DNA of 64,000 nucleotides, taken from the NCBI RefSeq assembly GCF_022811845.1, contig NZ_CP064266.1, positions 2,418,001 to 2,482,000 on the forward strand, given 5' to 3'. Every line of letters begins with the position of its first letter. The first letter of the stretch is position 1. Positions 17,326-25,786 of this stretch are shown piece by piece. The stretch is from Bacillus pseudomycoides (GTDB lineage Bacteria; Bacillota; Bacilli; Bacillales; Bacillaceae_G). The translations under genes and the position numbers were made by a program. A model generated the notes under the pieces. The model ran no database searches, had not been told where the DNA came from, and saw only the letters and a list, made by a program, of their open reading frames with translations.

Positions 17326-17799
17326 ATGGGGATTTTTACGCTTAATCGTTTTAATGGAGTGGAGAAATATGAAATTTCTGAAGCTAAAATATATGCCGTT
17401 AAAAAAAATGAAAATGAAATCATGGTATGGCTTGAAGTGGAAACAGAGCAAGAACCAATCCAATCACTACCCGATACAGTGGATTGTAAAATGAATCCAA
17501 GTGGAGAGATAACCGTTTATCTGGATCACTTAAATCTTGAAAATTTTGGAGAACAAGAATTTACTATTTCAAAAGGGTATGATGAAGACAGCAAGGATTT
17601 GGTAGCAAGACTATATTATTTTGAACATCAAGATGTTAATAGTAATATGTTGAAAATGAAATACAAAGGAAATGGAATTTTTGATATCTATTGGACAGGT
17701 GTAACTAGGGATATATCTTATTATGATGGAAGTAAGCCAGATACTACTATTGAGGTTTTGGGAGAATTTATTTTTGAAGAATATAAGGAATGGTTATAA
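17326..17799 (+). CDS. Hypothetical protein, possibly immunity-type
   Basis: 157 residues from ATG 17326, which has GAGGAGAAGG 8 nt upstream. The frame extends further but without a better start. All-beta, acidic (MNPSGEITVYLDHLNLENFG, RLYYFEHQDV), ends in EYKEWL. No signal or membrane helix. Small acidic beta-rich solo genes like this are often immunity or tail-associated proteins, but I do not recognise a family. Confidence 0.6.
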   Translation: MGIFTLNRFNGVEKYEISEAKIYAVKKNENEIMVWLEVETEQEPIQSLPDTVDCKMNPSGEITVYLDHLNLENFGEQEFTISKGYDEDSKDLVARLYYFEHQDVNSNMLKMKYKGNGIFDIYWTGVTRDISYYDGSKPDTTIEVLGEFIFEEYKEWL

Positions 17800-17962
17800 A
17801 GGGGTAATGACAAAGTTATTAGGCGTATTAGTTGAAAGGTTAGGAAATTTTGATAACAGGATTTTCCTTATTTTTATCTGAAATTTTTATTGTAAAAAAT
17901 AATTATATAGTTTTTTCGTATATGTTCACTGATTAATAGAAGAAAGAAAACAATTTGGAAAG

Positions 17963-18012
17963 AGAGACGTTCTTTAAAATAATAAAATTACTTTAAGGAA
18001 CGTCTCTTTTTT
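17963..18012. terminator. Terminator hairpin
   Basis: AGAGACGTTC(T)TTAAA near 17963 pairs with TTTAAGGAACGTCTCT followed by a T-run at 18006-18013. It is placed between convergent genes. Confidence 0.75.
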
Positions 18013-18050
18013 TCTAGAAACTATTTTAGTTCTGTTGTATGAAAAATCAT

Positions 18051-18392
18051 TTATACTTTTTTAACAAATTCAGATTTTAATTTCATGGCTCCAAAACCAT
18101 CAATTTTACAATCAATATCATGGTCTCCATCAACTAGGCGGATATTTTTCACTTTTGTACCGATTTTCACAACTGATGAAGTCCCTTTTACTTTCAAGTC
18201 TTTGATGACCGACACAGAATCACCATCGTTTAACACATTTCCATTTGCATCTTTCACAACTTTTGTATCATCGTTGTTTTCCGTCTCTGATTCTAAAGTC
18301 CATTCATGAGCACACTCTGGACAAATAAAAAGATTTTGATCCTCATAAGTGTATTCTGAATTACATTTTGGGCAATTTGGTAAATTAGACAT
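18051..18392 (-). CDS. PhnA/YjdM-family zinc-ribbon protein
   Basis: 113 residues, the normal family size. N-terminal zinc ribbon CPKC-x16-CPEC (residues 8-27), then the PhnA core DANGNVLNDGDSVSVIKDLKVKG and IRLVDGDHDIDCKIDGFG. Members are widespread and were first named from a phosphonate operon, but their role is not settled. Cytoplasmic, monocistronic, with an AGGAGG-like site (gaggaaat) before ATG. Confidence 0.9.
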   Translation of the reverse strand: MSNLPNCPKCNSEYTYEDQNLFICPECAHEWTLESETENNDDTKVVKDANGNVLNDGDSVSVIKDLKVKGTSSVVKIGTKVKNIRLVDGDHDIDCKIDGFGAMKLKSEFVKKV

Positions 18393-18475
18393 ATTTTTAT
18401 TTCCTCCATATTTATCTTTTATAACATCATAAAAACAGTAAATGAAATAAACTCTGTATGTTTAAGTGAATGCAC

Positions 18476-20239
18476 TCAAAAATCCAATGCATTGGTTTTA
18501 TTATTTATTCTAGTAACGTCCTGAGGGCGCTGAGAAAGGCGGGTACATTCACGAAAAGCGAAATGATTACATCCTATACATTGTTTTGTATTCAAATGTT
18601 CTAGAGCGTAGTTAATGGCTCCTCCTGTATGATCAAAAAAGTTTTCTTCCCCAATCTCAGTGTACAATCCATTCTTGTCTAGAGTTGATTTCAACTCTGA
18701 TTGAATTCCTGAAATAAGAAGTAAGCCACCTTGTTTTTTAAAATGTTGTACAATATTCCTAAAGTAAGATTCGCCTGTTGTATCAATAAAAGGAACTTTT
18801 CCCATACGTAAAATTAAAACTTTGGGTTTATAATGAATGGTTGCTAAAATGTTTTGTTCAAATGTTTGAGCAGCTCCAAAGAATAATGGCCCTTCTATTG
18901 TATAAATACTAATTTGCGGACAATCATGAGCTTTACTTACCACATGTGGTAACAATTTTTCATTCTTTCTTGTGTGATCAGGAAGCACTTTAGATATAAC
19001 CAGCATATTACTCATACGTTTTGTAAACAAAATAATAGCTAAAATAAGACCAATTTCCACAGCTGTTGTCAAACTAGTAAATACAGTAAGCAAAAATGTT
19101 ACAAGCAATACAAGAGAGTCCCCTGTCTTCATTTTAAGTATGTGAACAAAATGTTTTTGTTCGCTCATATTCCAAGCTACTACCATTAAAATAGGAGCCA
19201 TACTAGCAAGCGGAATATGTGAGGCATATGGAGCTAATAGTAGAAGTGTGAATAACACAAATACCCCATGAATAACACCTGAAAGGGGAGAGGCAGCTCC
19301 ACTCTTAATATTAGTTGCTGTGCGAGCAATCGCTCCAGTTGCTGGAATTCCTCCAAATAAGGGTGTAACTATATTAGCAATACCTTGACCGATCAGTTCT
19401 TTATTGCTGCTGTGTTTACTATTTGTCATACCATCTGCCACAACAGCGGATAAAAGGGATTCAATTCCCCCAAGCATTGCAATAACAAATGCAGGGCCAA
19501 TTAACTGTTTTATGCGCTCTAATGTGATTTCTGGTATACCAAACTGAGGAAGTGTATTTGGAATCGTACCGTACGCTGTACCGATAGTAGGTACATGCCC
19601 TGAGAAAAATACAGTAGCAATTATAGTTGAAATAACAACACCTACTAATGAACCAGGTACTTTGGGTAAGATCTTTGGTGTTATGAGAATAACCAAAAAG
19701 CAAATCAAGGCTGTTATAACACTATAAAAATTAGTAGTAGCGATATGGGTGAAGATTTCGTTCAGGTTTGCTATAAATTCCTCATGCTTTTTTATCCCTG
19801 TTAAACCTAAAAAATTAGCAATTTGTCCCGTAAAGATCATAACAGCAATACCTGATGTGAAGCCAATTGTTACGGGGCGCGGGATAAATTTAATTAAAGA
19901 TCCTAGTTTAAAAATTCCCATAAAGCATAAGATAATCCCGGCTAATAAACCGGCAAGTAGTAAATTTTCATACCCATAGGTAATTACAATTCCTAAAAGA
20001 ATTGGAACAAAAGCACCTGTAGGCCCTCCAATTTGATACTTTGAACCACCAAATAACGAAACGAGTATCCCGGCAATACATGTTGTATAAATTCCATACT
20101 CCGGTTTAACACCAGAAGCTATAGCAAAAGACATAGCAAGTGGAATCGCAACAACTCCAACAATCATTCCAGAAAGAAGATCCTTTTGAAAATGTCCTAA
20201 TGAATATCCTTCAAACCTTCCCGTAAATAATCCTTTCAT
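18476..20239 (-). CDS. SulP-family anion (sulfate/bicarbonate) permease
   Basis: 587 residues. About 12-14 membrane helices with the SulP signature IASGVKPEYGIYTTCIAGI near residue 42 and QIGGPTGAFVPILLG (about 68-82). A cytoplasmic STAS domain lies at about 440-550 (ILRMGKVPFIDTTGESYF). The tail carries a CIGCNHFAFREC cysteine motif unusual for SulP carriers. It should import sulfate or another oxyanion. It lies 120 nt after a Cys-rich protein and an ArsR repressor on the same strand, so it is probably controlled by that repressor. Confidence 0.9.
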   Translation of the reverse strand: MKGLFTGRFEGYSLGHFQKDLLSGMIVGVVAIPLAMSFAIASGVKPEYGIYTTCIAGILVSLFGGSKYQIGGPTGAFVPILLGIVITYGYENLLLAGLLAGIILCFMGIFKLGSLIKFIPRPVTIGFTSGIAVMIFTGQIANFLGLTGIKKHEEFIANLNEIFTHIATTNFYSVITALICFLVILITPKILPKVPGSLVGVVISTIIATVFFSGHVPTIGTAYGTIPNTLPQFGIPEITLERIKQLIGPAFVIAMLGGIESLLSAVVADGMTNSKHSSNKELIGQGIANIVTPLFGGIPATGAIARTATNIKSGAASPLSGVIHGVFVLFTLLLLAPYASHIPLASMAPILMVVAWNMSEQKHFVHILKMKTGDSLVLLVTFLLTVFTSLTTAVEIGLILAIILFTKRMSNMLVISKVLPDHTRKNEKLLPHVVSKAHDCPQISIYTIEGPLFFGAAQTFEQNILATIHYKPKVLILRMGKVPFIDTTGESYFRNIVQHFKKQGGLLLISGIQSELKSTLDKNGLYTEIGEENFFDHTGGAINYALEHLNTKQCIGCNHFAFRECTRLSQRPQDVTRINNKTNALDF

Positions 20240-20361
20240 TACAAAACCTTCTTTTCTATTTTTAATAAATCTTATTTCTTCCGAAAGAATATTTTCTTGT
20301 GATAAATTTTAATTACAAATACAGGTAAAAGCTCGCTATCTCATTACAAGAGAGTATCCGT

Positions 20362-20802
20362 CTAATATTGATTATACGTTTTGCTTAAATGCCGTTCTAA
20401 TTTACCTATATCTCCGCCTTCTTGTACGTAGGATTTTAACCTTTCTGCTAAAAGTAATCCATCTCGAATATCTAACTTTTTTATATCTATAAACGCTGTA
20501 ATCCTTACTGTATCTGGGGTAATATCCCTACGAAACATTTGTCCTGGAATTTCACTCCAAAAACGATTCCATTCATCTAGTAATCCTATTTGGTCAAATA
20601 AAAAGTGCTGAATTCCGCATAACCAGGCTGTACAAGCTGTATTTCTTTTTTGACATCCAACTCCATCTTGTAAATGCTGACATGAAAAACAACAAGAGTT
20701 TCCACTTTTAATACAAATGCTACAAACGTGATAAGCTCCTATTGAGCGAAATATCTCTATCCCATGTTGAATGATATCTTCTTTCTTAACTTCAATGCTC
20801 AA
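20362..20802 (-). CDS. Cysteine-rich protein downstream of ArsR
   Basis: 146 residues starting at TTG 20802, which has AAGGAGGG 6 nt upstream, just behind the arsR stop. An upstream ATG in frame would overlap arsR by 26 nt and lacks a site. Cysteines cluster at about residues 26-60 (HVCSICIKSGNSCCFSCQHL, GCQKRNTACTAW), so it should bind zinc or an iron-sulfur cluster. The second half is helical. No family named with confidence. Position between an ArsR repressor and a SulP permease suggests a redox or sulfur-linked job. Confidence 0.7.
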   Translation of the reverse strand: MSIEVKKEDIIQHGIEIFRSIGAYHVCSICIKSGNSCCFSCQHLQDGVGCQKRNTACTAWLCGIQHFLFDQIGLLDEWNRFWSEIPGQMFRRDITPDTVRITAFIDIKKLDIRDGLLLAERLKSYVQEGGDIGKLERHLSKTYNQY

Positions 20803-20803
20803 T

Positions 20804-21157
20804 CTAGCCCTCCTTAACGATCGATTCACGCTCTGTTACATCTAGTTCCTCTAACATTGAAATTGTATCGATTAAATGGTTGTTAAAAATTCGCTTTGCA
20901 ACTACTAGTAAATCCACAATCATAGGATCTCGTAGAGAATATAAAACTCGTTTCCCATCTTTGGTACCAACAACAATATTTTTTGAACGTAGTACGCTTA
21001 ATTGTTGAGAAACAGCTGAACCTTCCTTGTTAAGAATCGATTGAATTTCATTTACACTTTTTTCGCCCTCTGACAATAATTCTAGAATGCCGATTCTCAA
21101 AGGATGTGCTAAAGCTTTAAAAAAATCAGCTTTAAATTGTTGCATTTCGTTTCCCAT
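20804..21157 (-). CDS. ArsR/SmtB-family transcriptional repressor
   Basis: 117 residues from ATG 21157, 8 nt after GGAGG. A typical winged helix: FKALAHPLRIGILELL then SVNEIQSILNKEGSAVSQQL and the wing KNIVVGTKDGKRVLYSL. The classical metal-binding CxC in helix 3 (ELCVCDL) is absent (here GEKSVNEI), so it probably does not sense arsenic or cadmium there. It resembles BigR/SqrR-like members only in lacking CxC; no other ligand site can be assigned. It likely binds the 50-bp palindrome directly upstream and controls itself, the Cys-rich protein and the SulP permease. Confidence 0.85.
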   Translation of the reverse strand: MGNEMQQFKADFFKALAHPLRIGILELLSEGEKSVNEIQSILNKEGSAVSQQLSVLRSKNIVVGTKDGKRVLYSLRDPMIVDLLVVAKRIFNNHLIDTISMLEELDVTERESIVKEG

Positions 21158-21191
21158 TTCAAATACCTCCAATATTTATCCTTAATTTGAA

Positions 21192-21241
21192 GAAGTATCA
21201 TATTACATCTTCAAATCTTTGAATATGTAATATGATACTTC
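21192..21241. promoter_or_regulatory. 50-bp palindrome upstream of arsR
   Basis: GAAGTATCATATTACAT (21192-21208) pairs perfectly with ATGTAATATGATACTTC (21225-21241), and the 16-nt centre (TTCAAA, TC, TTTGAA) is itself palindromic, leaving one mismatched pair. It starts 34 nt before the arsR ATG. It is the likely operator, perhaps for two repressor dimers, or forms a cruciform or hairpin. Confidence 0.7.
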
Positions 21242-21348
21242 TAGAGCTTCAAATTTTCAATACAAATTTTGAAATATTAAACCAGAACCAAAAATGACCG
21301 CTTATAGAACTTTATTTATATATATTTTCAAAACTCATTACCCGAAAT

Positions 21349-21400
21349 AAAAGGTCCGAACATATTATCCATATATAATATGTTCGGACCTTTTATTTTT
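21349..21400. terminator. Bidirectional terminator
   Basis: AAAAGGTCCGAACATATTAT (21349-21368) pairs perfectly over 20 bp with its complement at 21375-21394, and a T-run follows. Confidence 0.85.
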
Positions 21401-21409
21401 AGTTTTTTA

Positions 21410-21440
21410 AATTTGGGTCTTGATAACGTATGATAGTCGT
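21410..21440 (+). pseudogene. Tail fragment of a membrane protein
   Basis: Reads FLNLGLDNV then a stop. The same residues end a longer membrane protein remnant at 63789-63969, so this is a short decayed copy. Confidence 0.4.
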
Positions 21441-21471
21441 GTTTTGCCGTCAAGGTATCTTTATACAAAAC

Positions 21472-21612
21472 TTAGACACTAGGGTGTTTTAGATGTTCAC
21501 ATACTCCCTGAACAAATTCTTGAAATGGAGAATGAGAGAGTATATAGATGCTACGATAGAAAGGATCATGTAACTCTCTTACAGTGACGGAAGGGTGATG
21601 GGTATTTTCGGC
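21472..21612 (-). pseudogene. Probable LysR-family regulator C-terminal remnant
   Basis: The minus strand encodes TVRELHDPFYRSIYILSHSP and QEFVQGVCEHLKHPSV, the kind of sequence that ends LysR effector domains (a strand such as IYIL then a helix before the stop). The rest of the gene is missing and the frame runs into the divergent oxidoreductase remnant. The match is from memory of the family pattern. Confidence 0.4.
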
Positions 21613-21628
21613 GATTACATTTGGATCG

Positions 21629-21931
21629 ATGAAAGCAATTGCTATAGAACGATACGGGGGCACGGAGGAGCTGAAAGAACAGAGAATTGCAATTCCAACT
21701 CCTCAAGAAGATGAAGTATTAATAGAAGTGCATGCGACATCTGTAAATCTAGTTGATTGGAAGACGAGGAAGGGAGATTTACAAGAAAAATTGCCTTTTT
21801 CATTTCTAATCATTTTAGGGTTAGATGTTTCAAGTATTGTAGATTTTAATGAGGATAGTATAGGAAAAGCACATCTTTTAAGTGAAAATGGCCATACGAG
21901 AGGGAAAATCGACATTTGTATGAAAGGGTAG
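21629..21931 (+). pseudogene. NADP-dependent oxidoreductase with internal deletion
   Basis: 100 codons. Residues 1-70 match the N-terminus of zinc-type alcohol dehydrogenase/quinone reductases (MKAIAIERYGGTEELKEQ, VLIEVHATSVNLVDWKTRKG, IILGLDVSSIV). The last 25 match the very C-terminus (GKAHLLSENGHTRGKI). About 210 residues, including the whole Rossmann domain, are missing between them, so it cannot bind cofactor. The join is in frame. Confidence 0.75.
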
Positions 21932-22111
21932 GAGAGGACGGCGAATTTCCTCTCTTTCTTAGTTGAAATGAAAAAGGTCGAGAAAACTTTCGTTGATGAA
22001 AGTTTCACTTTATAAACATTTGGTATACTATTATTATATTAATAGGATGAAGAAATATATTTTTAGATTTGTACATAATAGTTTAATACTCATGAAAGAA
22101 AAGGGGACAAA

Positions 22112-23197
22112 ATGATGGGTACGAAAAAAACAGTCACAATCTCTACACTAGCTTTAGCGATGATAGCAGGAGCTGACACGAGTTATGCGCAAGTCAATGA
22201 TGCCGCTCCAACACACGATTCTATTAAGCAACATGCGGAAGAGAAGTTATCCGAATTAAAGCAGGCAAAACAGCATGCAGAAGAGAGAGTAGCGGAATTA
22301 AAACAAGCGAAGCAAAGTGCAGAAGAAAAAGTAACTGAAACGAAGCAACATGTAGAAGAGAGAGTATCAGAATTAAAACAGGCGGAGCAAAAAGCAACTG
22401 AAGCGAAGCAACATGTAGAAGAGAGAGTATCAGAGTTAAAACAGGAGAAACAAAATGTAGAAGAGAAAGTAACTGAAGCAAAGCAACATAGAGAAGAGAG
22501 AGTAGCGGAATTACAACAGACGAAACAAAATGTAGAAGAAAAAGTAACTGAAGCGAAACAACATAGAGAAGAGAGAGTAGCGGAATTACAACAAATTAAA
22601 CAAAATGCAGAAGTGAAATTAGCAGAATTAAAACAGAAAGAACAAAATGTAGAAGAGCAAATAGCAGAATTAAAGCAGATTAGGAAAGATGCAGAAGCGA
22701 AAATATCTGAAACGAAGCAACATGGAAAAGATATAGCATCAGATTTAAAACAGATACAGCAAACGCTAGAAAGTAAATTAACGGAATTAACCAGTACGAA
22801 GCAAACGATAGAAGAAACAGTATTAGAGTTAAAACAAATCAAACAAACGATGGAAAATAAAATAGCGGAATTAAAGCAGACGAAGCAAACTGTACCAGAA
22901 GAGAAAGTAGCGGAATTAAAAGAAACGAAACAAAATATAGAGGAGAAAATAACGGAATTAACACGTACAAAACAAGATGTCGAAGCAGAGATAGCTGAAT
23001 TAAAAAAGGCGAAGCAAAATGTAGAAAATAAAGTAACGGAATTAAAACAAACGAACACTCCTCTTAAAGTGGAAAATGATAAGAGAGAACTTCCTAACGC
23101 CGGGGGAACAGAATCTAATACAACCACTCTAGGAATGTTGTCAATTCTAGGTGGAATTGCATTAATGATGCGAAATCGAATGAAAAAAATGTTTTAA
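22112..23197 (+). CDS. Cell-wall-anchored coiled-coil surface protein (LPNAG)
   Basis: 361 residues. Signal peptide (about 1-26, ending SYAQ) is followed by about 290 residues of near-perfect coiled coil built from repeats like VEEKVTEAKQH and EERVAELKQ. The C-terminus has the sorting signal LPNAG at about residue 326, a hydrophobic span (TLGMLSILGGIALMM) and a basic tail RNRMKKMF. LPNAG is an LPXTG variant used by sortase A in this group. It should form a long rod on the cell surface, perhaps for adhesion or masking. Repeats make it prone to length change. The ribosome binding site AAGGGG precedes ATGATG. Confidence 0.85.
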   Translation: MMGTKKTVTISTLALAMIAGADTSYAQVNDAAPTHDSIKQHAEEKLSELKQAKQHAEERVAELKQAKQSAEEKVTETKQHVEERVSELKQAEQKATEAKQHVEERVSELKQEKQNVEEKVTEAKQHREERVAELQQTKQNVEEKVTEAKQHREERVAELQQIKQNAEVKLAELKQKEQNVEEQIAELKQIRKDAEAKISETKQHGKDIASDLKQIQQTLESKLTELTSTKQTIEETVLELKQIKQTMENKIAELKQTKQTVPEEKVAELKETKQNIEEKITELTRTKQDVEAEIAELKKAKQNVENKVTELKQTNTPLKVENDKRELPNAGGTESNTTTLGMLSILGGIALMMRNRMKKMF

Positions 23198-23291
23198 TAA
23201 AGTGTATTGATATAAATAAGAAAAAAGTGAATGAAAACTGGTTTTTGCAATCATTTATATTTATTTTGTACATCTATAATTATAAAAAGTT

Positions 23292-23337
23292 CAAAAGGAG
23301 TGTCTCATAAGCCAAATTTTTGACTATGAAACACCCC
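23292..23337. terminator. Bidirectional terminator
   Basis: AAAAGGAGTGTCTCATA pairs with TATGAAACACCCCTTTTT around a loop, between the convergent surface-protein and membrane-protein genes. Confidence 0.75.
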
Positions 23338-23373
23338 TTTTTGTTGTTTTGTAGATGGATAGGTTGAATCATT

Positions 23374-23706
23374 CTAGTCTGACGAATCAGAACCATCACC
23401 GCCAGTGTCTGCATCATGATCAACACTTTCGTTTTCACTGGCACTTTTCATAGATGCAGTAAGAAAAGATGCTGTCATCACGGCATTCATCCAATCTGCT
23501 TCGGCGTCTTTCGTAGTGATATGAGAGTCTTTATGTCCTACTGAATCTGTTGTAGAAGAATGTTTCTTTAATTCTCTTTCAACAGAACGACGATTATTTG
23601 TTTGTTTTCCAAAAATCCTCATGAGTACTAATAAGATGAAACAGACTACTGATATGATGAGGAGAAACAAAATGAAGTATAAGAATAAATCCAATATCTC
23701 TGCCAT
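23374..23706 (-). CDS. Small membrane protein with acidic tail
   Basis: 110 residues. One strong membrane helix (about 5-32), a basic stretch (RIFGKQTNNRRSVERELKKH), then a polar tail ending in an acidic, glycine-rich DHDADTGGDGSDSSD. Start at ATG 23706 with AGGACGG-like site. No family recognised. It is probably cytoplasmic-side out of a single-pass anchor. Confidence 0.65.
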   Translation of the reverse strand: MAEILDLFLYFILFLLIISVVCFILLVLMRIFGKQTNNRRSVERELKKHSSTTDSVGHKDSHITTKDAEADWMNAVMTASFLTASMKSASENESVDHDADTGGDGSDSSD

Positions 23707-24222
23707 ATGTGTATATACCGTCCTTTCTTACGGGAGCGTTCGTATTGTAAACAAAGATTTTATTTGCTATGTGGAAATGCAATATGTGTAAAGTTAAACA
23801 ATAACAAAAAATTCGGCACAATGAAATAACAAATCGAACCAAATATAGATTTGAGGGATGGCTAAGGGAGTGTTTTTTCGTTTTAGTGTGAAAAGCTTCT
23901 TTTGGCGTGAGGATAACAGAGGGATTCATCTGATAGTTTGTATTTTACGATATACACAAAAATTGTTATGACGTATAATGAAATATAATCTTTCAAATGA
24001 GGTGAAGTAGATGACTTTCCGTATTGTTCGAAGTAACTAGTTTTCGGGCTGGAAAAAAACGCGTACCAGCCATCAAGGGAGGAGTCTGCCCCTTTTTCGG
24101 AAATATAGGCTTTGAATCTGTTTCGGTAGTCACTGTTCTTATCAAACTAAGGAACTGGACGATTTCATTAACAAGTCTCAGAAACTTAGTTTTTACACTC
24201 TTTTGGAAGGTGGATATACAAT
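23707..24222. other. Leader region before methyltransferase gene
   Basis: About 500 bases. AGGTGAAG at about 23999 precedes a 9-codon ORF (MTFRIVRSN, ATG at 24011). Then GGCTGG and CCAGCC can pair around an A-run (about 24046-24071), followed by GGGAGGAGTCTGCCCC and a short T-run. The layout (tiny ORF, alternative hairpins, gene) recalls a leader attenuator, but could also be transposase debris. Confidence 0.35.
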
Positions 24223-24975
24223 ATGAATGAATTAGATTACAAAAATTTTTATGATAAAGTCGGAAGATTAAACGGCTGGGATTTTAGTAAACTGAAATAC
24301 GTAACTGAAGGTGCGATGTGGGAGTTCTATGAAGAAGTAATAGAGAGATGCAAACCCTCAGATGTTTTGCTGGATATTGGTACCGGTGGGGGGGAGAATG
24401 TATTAAGAATTGCATCGGCAGCTTCAAGTATAATTGGGATTGATAATTCAAGTGGAATGATAGAAATGGCAAAGTCTAACTTGGAACAAGCATGTGTGTC
24501 AAACGTTCAATTTTTCAAAATGGAGTCTGAAGATTTAAGGTTCCCGAATTCTTTCTTTGATATTGTGTCTTGTTGTCATGCACCTTTTATGGCGGCAGAA
24601 GTAGCAAGAGTAATAAAAAAGGGCGGTATTTTTCTAACGCAGCAAGTCAGCGAACATGATAAATGGAACTTAAAAGAAGCGTTTGGAAGAGGGCAATGCT
24701 TAGGAGAAAAAGATGGCACATTAAAAGAAAAGTATATTCGAGAGTTGAAGTATGCGGGTTTTCATGATGTGCAAATTTTAGAGTATGATGCCATTGATTA
24801 TTACCAAACACCTGAAGATCTCATTTTTTTATTAAAGCACACACCTATCATACCAAGATTTGGTGAAGAAAAAGATGACTTTGACATTTTGGAAAAATTT
24901 ATCATAACAAATAAAACGGAAAAAGGGATTTGTACAAATTCAAAACGTTTTATGATAGTAGCTTATAAATCTTAA
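24223..24975 (+). CDS. SAM-dependent class I methyltransferase
   Basis: 250 residues. SAM-binding motif I LLDIGTGGGENVL (about residue 47-59), acidic end of strand 2 in IIGIDNSSGMIEMAK, motif VQFFKMESEDLRFP and post-motif FDIVSCCHAPF. It looks like a Methyltransf_11/UbiE-type small-molecule methyltransferase; the substrate is unknown. GGAAGGTGG lies upstream of ATG 24223. A terminator follows directly. Confidence 0.85.
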   Translation: MNELDYKNFYDKVGRLNGWDFSKLKYVTEGAMWEFYEEVIERCKPSDVLLDIGTGGGENVLRIASAASSIIGIDNSSGMIEMAKSNLEQACVSNVQFFKMESEDLRFPNSFFDIVSCCHAPFMAAEVARVIKKGGIFLTQQVSEHDKWNLKEAFGRGQCLGEKDGTLKEKYIRELKYAGFHDVQILEYDAIDYYQTPEDLIFLLKHTPIIPRFGEEKDDFDILEKFIITNKTEKGICTNSKRFMIVAYKS

Positions 24976-25006
24976 TCCTTGTTACTGAACAAGGAGATTC
25001 ATTATA

Positions 25007-25046
25007 AAAGCCGCTCTCCAAGTTTATAGGAGAACGGTTTTTTTTA
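25007..25046 (+). terminator. Terminator of methyltransferase gene
   Basis: AAAGCCGCTCTCC and GGAGAACGGTTT form the stem, with a run of T after. Confidence 0.8.
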
Positions 25047-25075
25047 CGTGGTACCGTCTTGTGGTTAGAATTTTA

Positions 25076-25606
25076 CTAAACGAGTTTATACATCAGAATA
25101 TCATCTACATATTCATTATCATTCATTTTGAATTCTTTTATTTTACGTCCTTCTTCAATGAATCCCATCTTTTTGTACAAAGAGATTGCGCTATGATTTG
25201 TTGAGAAAACTCCTAAACTTATTTTCTCAATAAGATGATTTTTCTCTGCCCAGTTTAGTAAAGCTTGTAGTAGCATTTTCCCAATTCCGAGTCCTCTGTA
25301 ATTTTTACTGATCATGATTCCAAAGGAACCTGTGTGAGACAATCGCTTTTTATTTTCGGTAAGAAATACAATCCAACCAACCACTTCACCGTCTTTTTCA
25401 GCTACGATCAATGTTTCTCTTTCATTCTCCAATACGCCTTGTACCCATTCTCTTTGCTCAGATGGTGTCTTTTTAAACTCTTCAGGTAACGAAATGAGAA
25501 AGTGGCCTTCAGAAACAACTGATTTCTGTATGTCTAAAGTTGCTTCGGAATCTTCTACTCTTCCTGTACGAATCATGTAGCAAGCAGTATCTTTTGAAAT
25601 CGACAA
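25076..25606 (-). CDS. GNAT N-acetyltransferase
   Basis: 176 residues. Acetyl-CoA signature KNYRGLGIGKMLLQALLNWA (about residues 100-120) and LGVFSTNHSAISLYKKMGF near the C-terminus, as in RimI/PhnO-like acetyltransferases. The N-terminus has an MIRTGRVEDSEATLDIQ strand-helix. The ribosome binding site AAGGGGG precedes ATG 25606. Substrate not predictable. Confidence 0.85.
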   Translation of the reverse strand: MSISKDTACYMIRTGRVEDSEATLDIQKSVVSEGHFLISLPEEFKKTPSEQREWVQGVLENERETLIVAEKDGEVVGWIVFLTENKKRLSHTGSFGIMISKNYRGLGIGKMLLQALLNWAEKNHLIEKISLGVFSTNHSAISLYKKMGFIEEGRKIKEFKMNDNEYVDDILMYKLV

Positions 25607-25786
25607 TGATATTCCCCCTTATAAAAATATTTTGTTAATATTCTCTGCCATCTGGATAATCTCCTACTTATATTTTAGAAGGAAGTTTTAAATTGTTGTC
25701 GTATCTATTAAGTTGTCATCGGGTTTTAGAAACCTTAGTGATGGAAAGGCTCAGGTATTTACTTATATAAGGGAGTGGGAAAGTCT

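Noticed and set aside
22183..23127. A 314-codon open frame on the minus strand
   Set aside because: It is antisense to the coiled-coil surface protein and stays open only because the repeats have the same codon pattern. It has no ribosome binding site and gives Cys/Ser-rich nonsense.
23594..23929. 111-codon minus-strand frame upstream of the small membrane protein
   Set aside because: It partly overlaps the better-supported 23374-23706 gene in another frame and has no domain or start signal.
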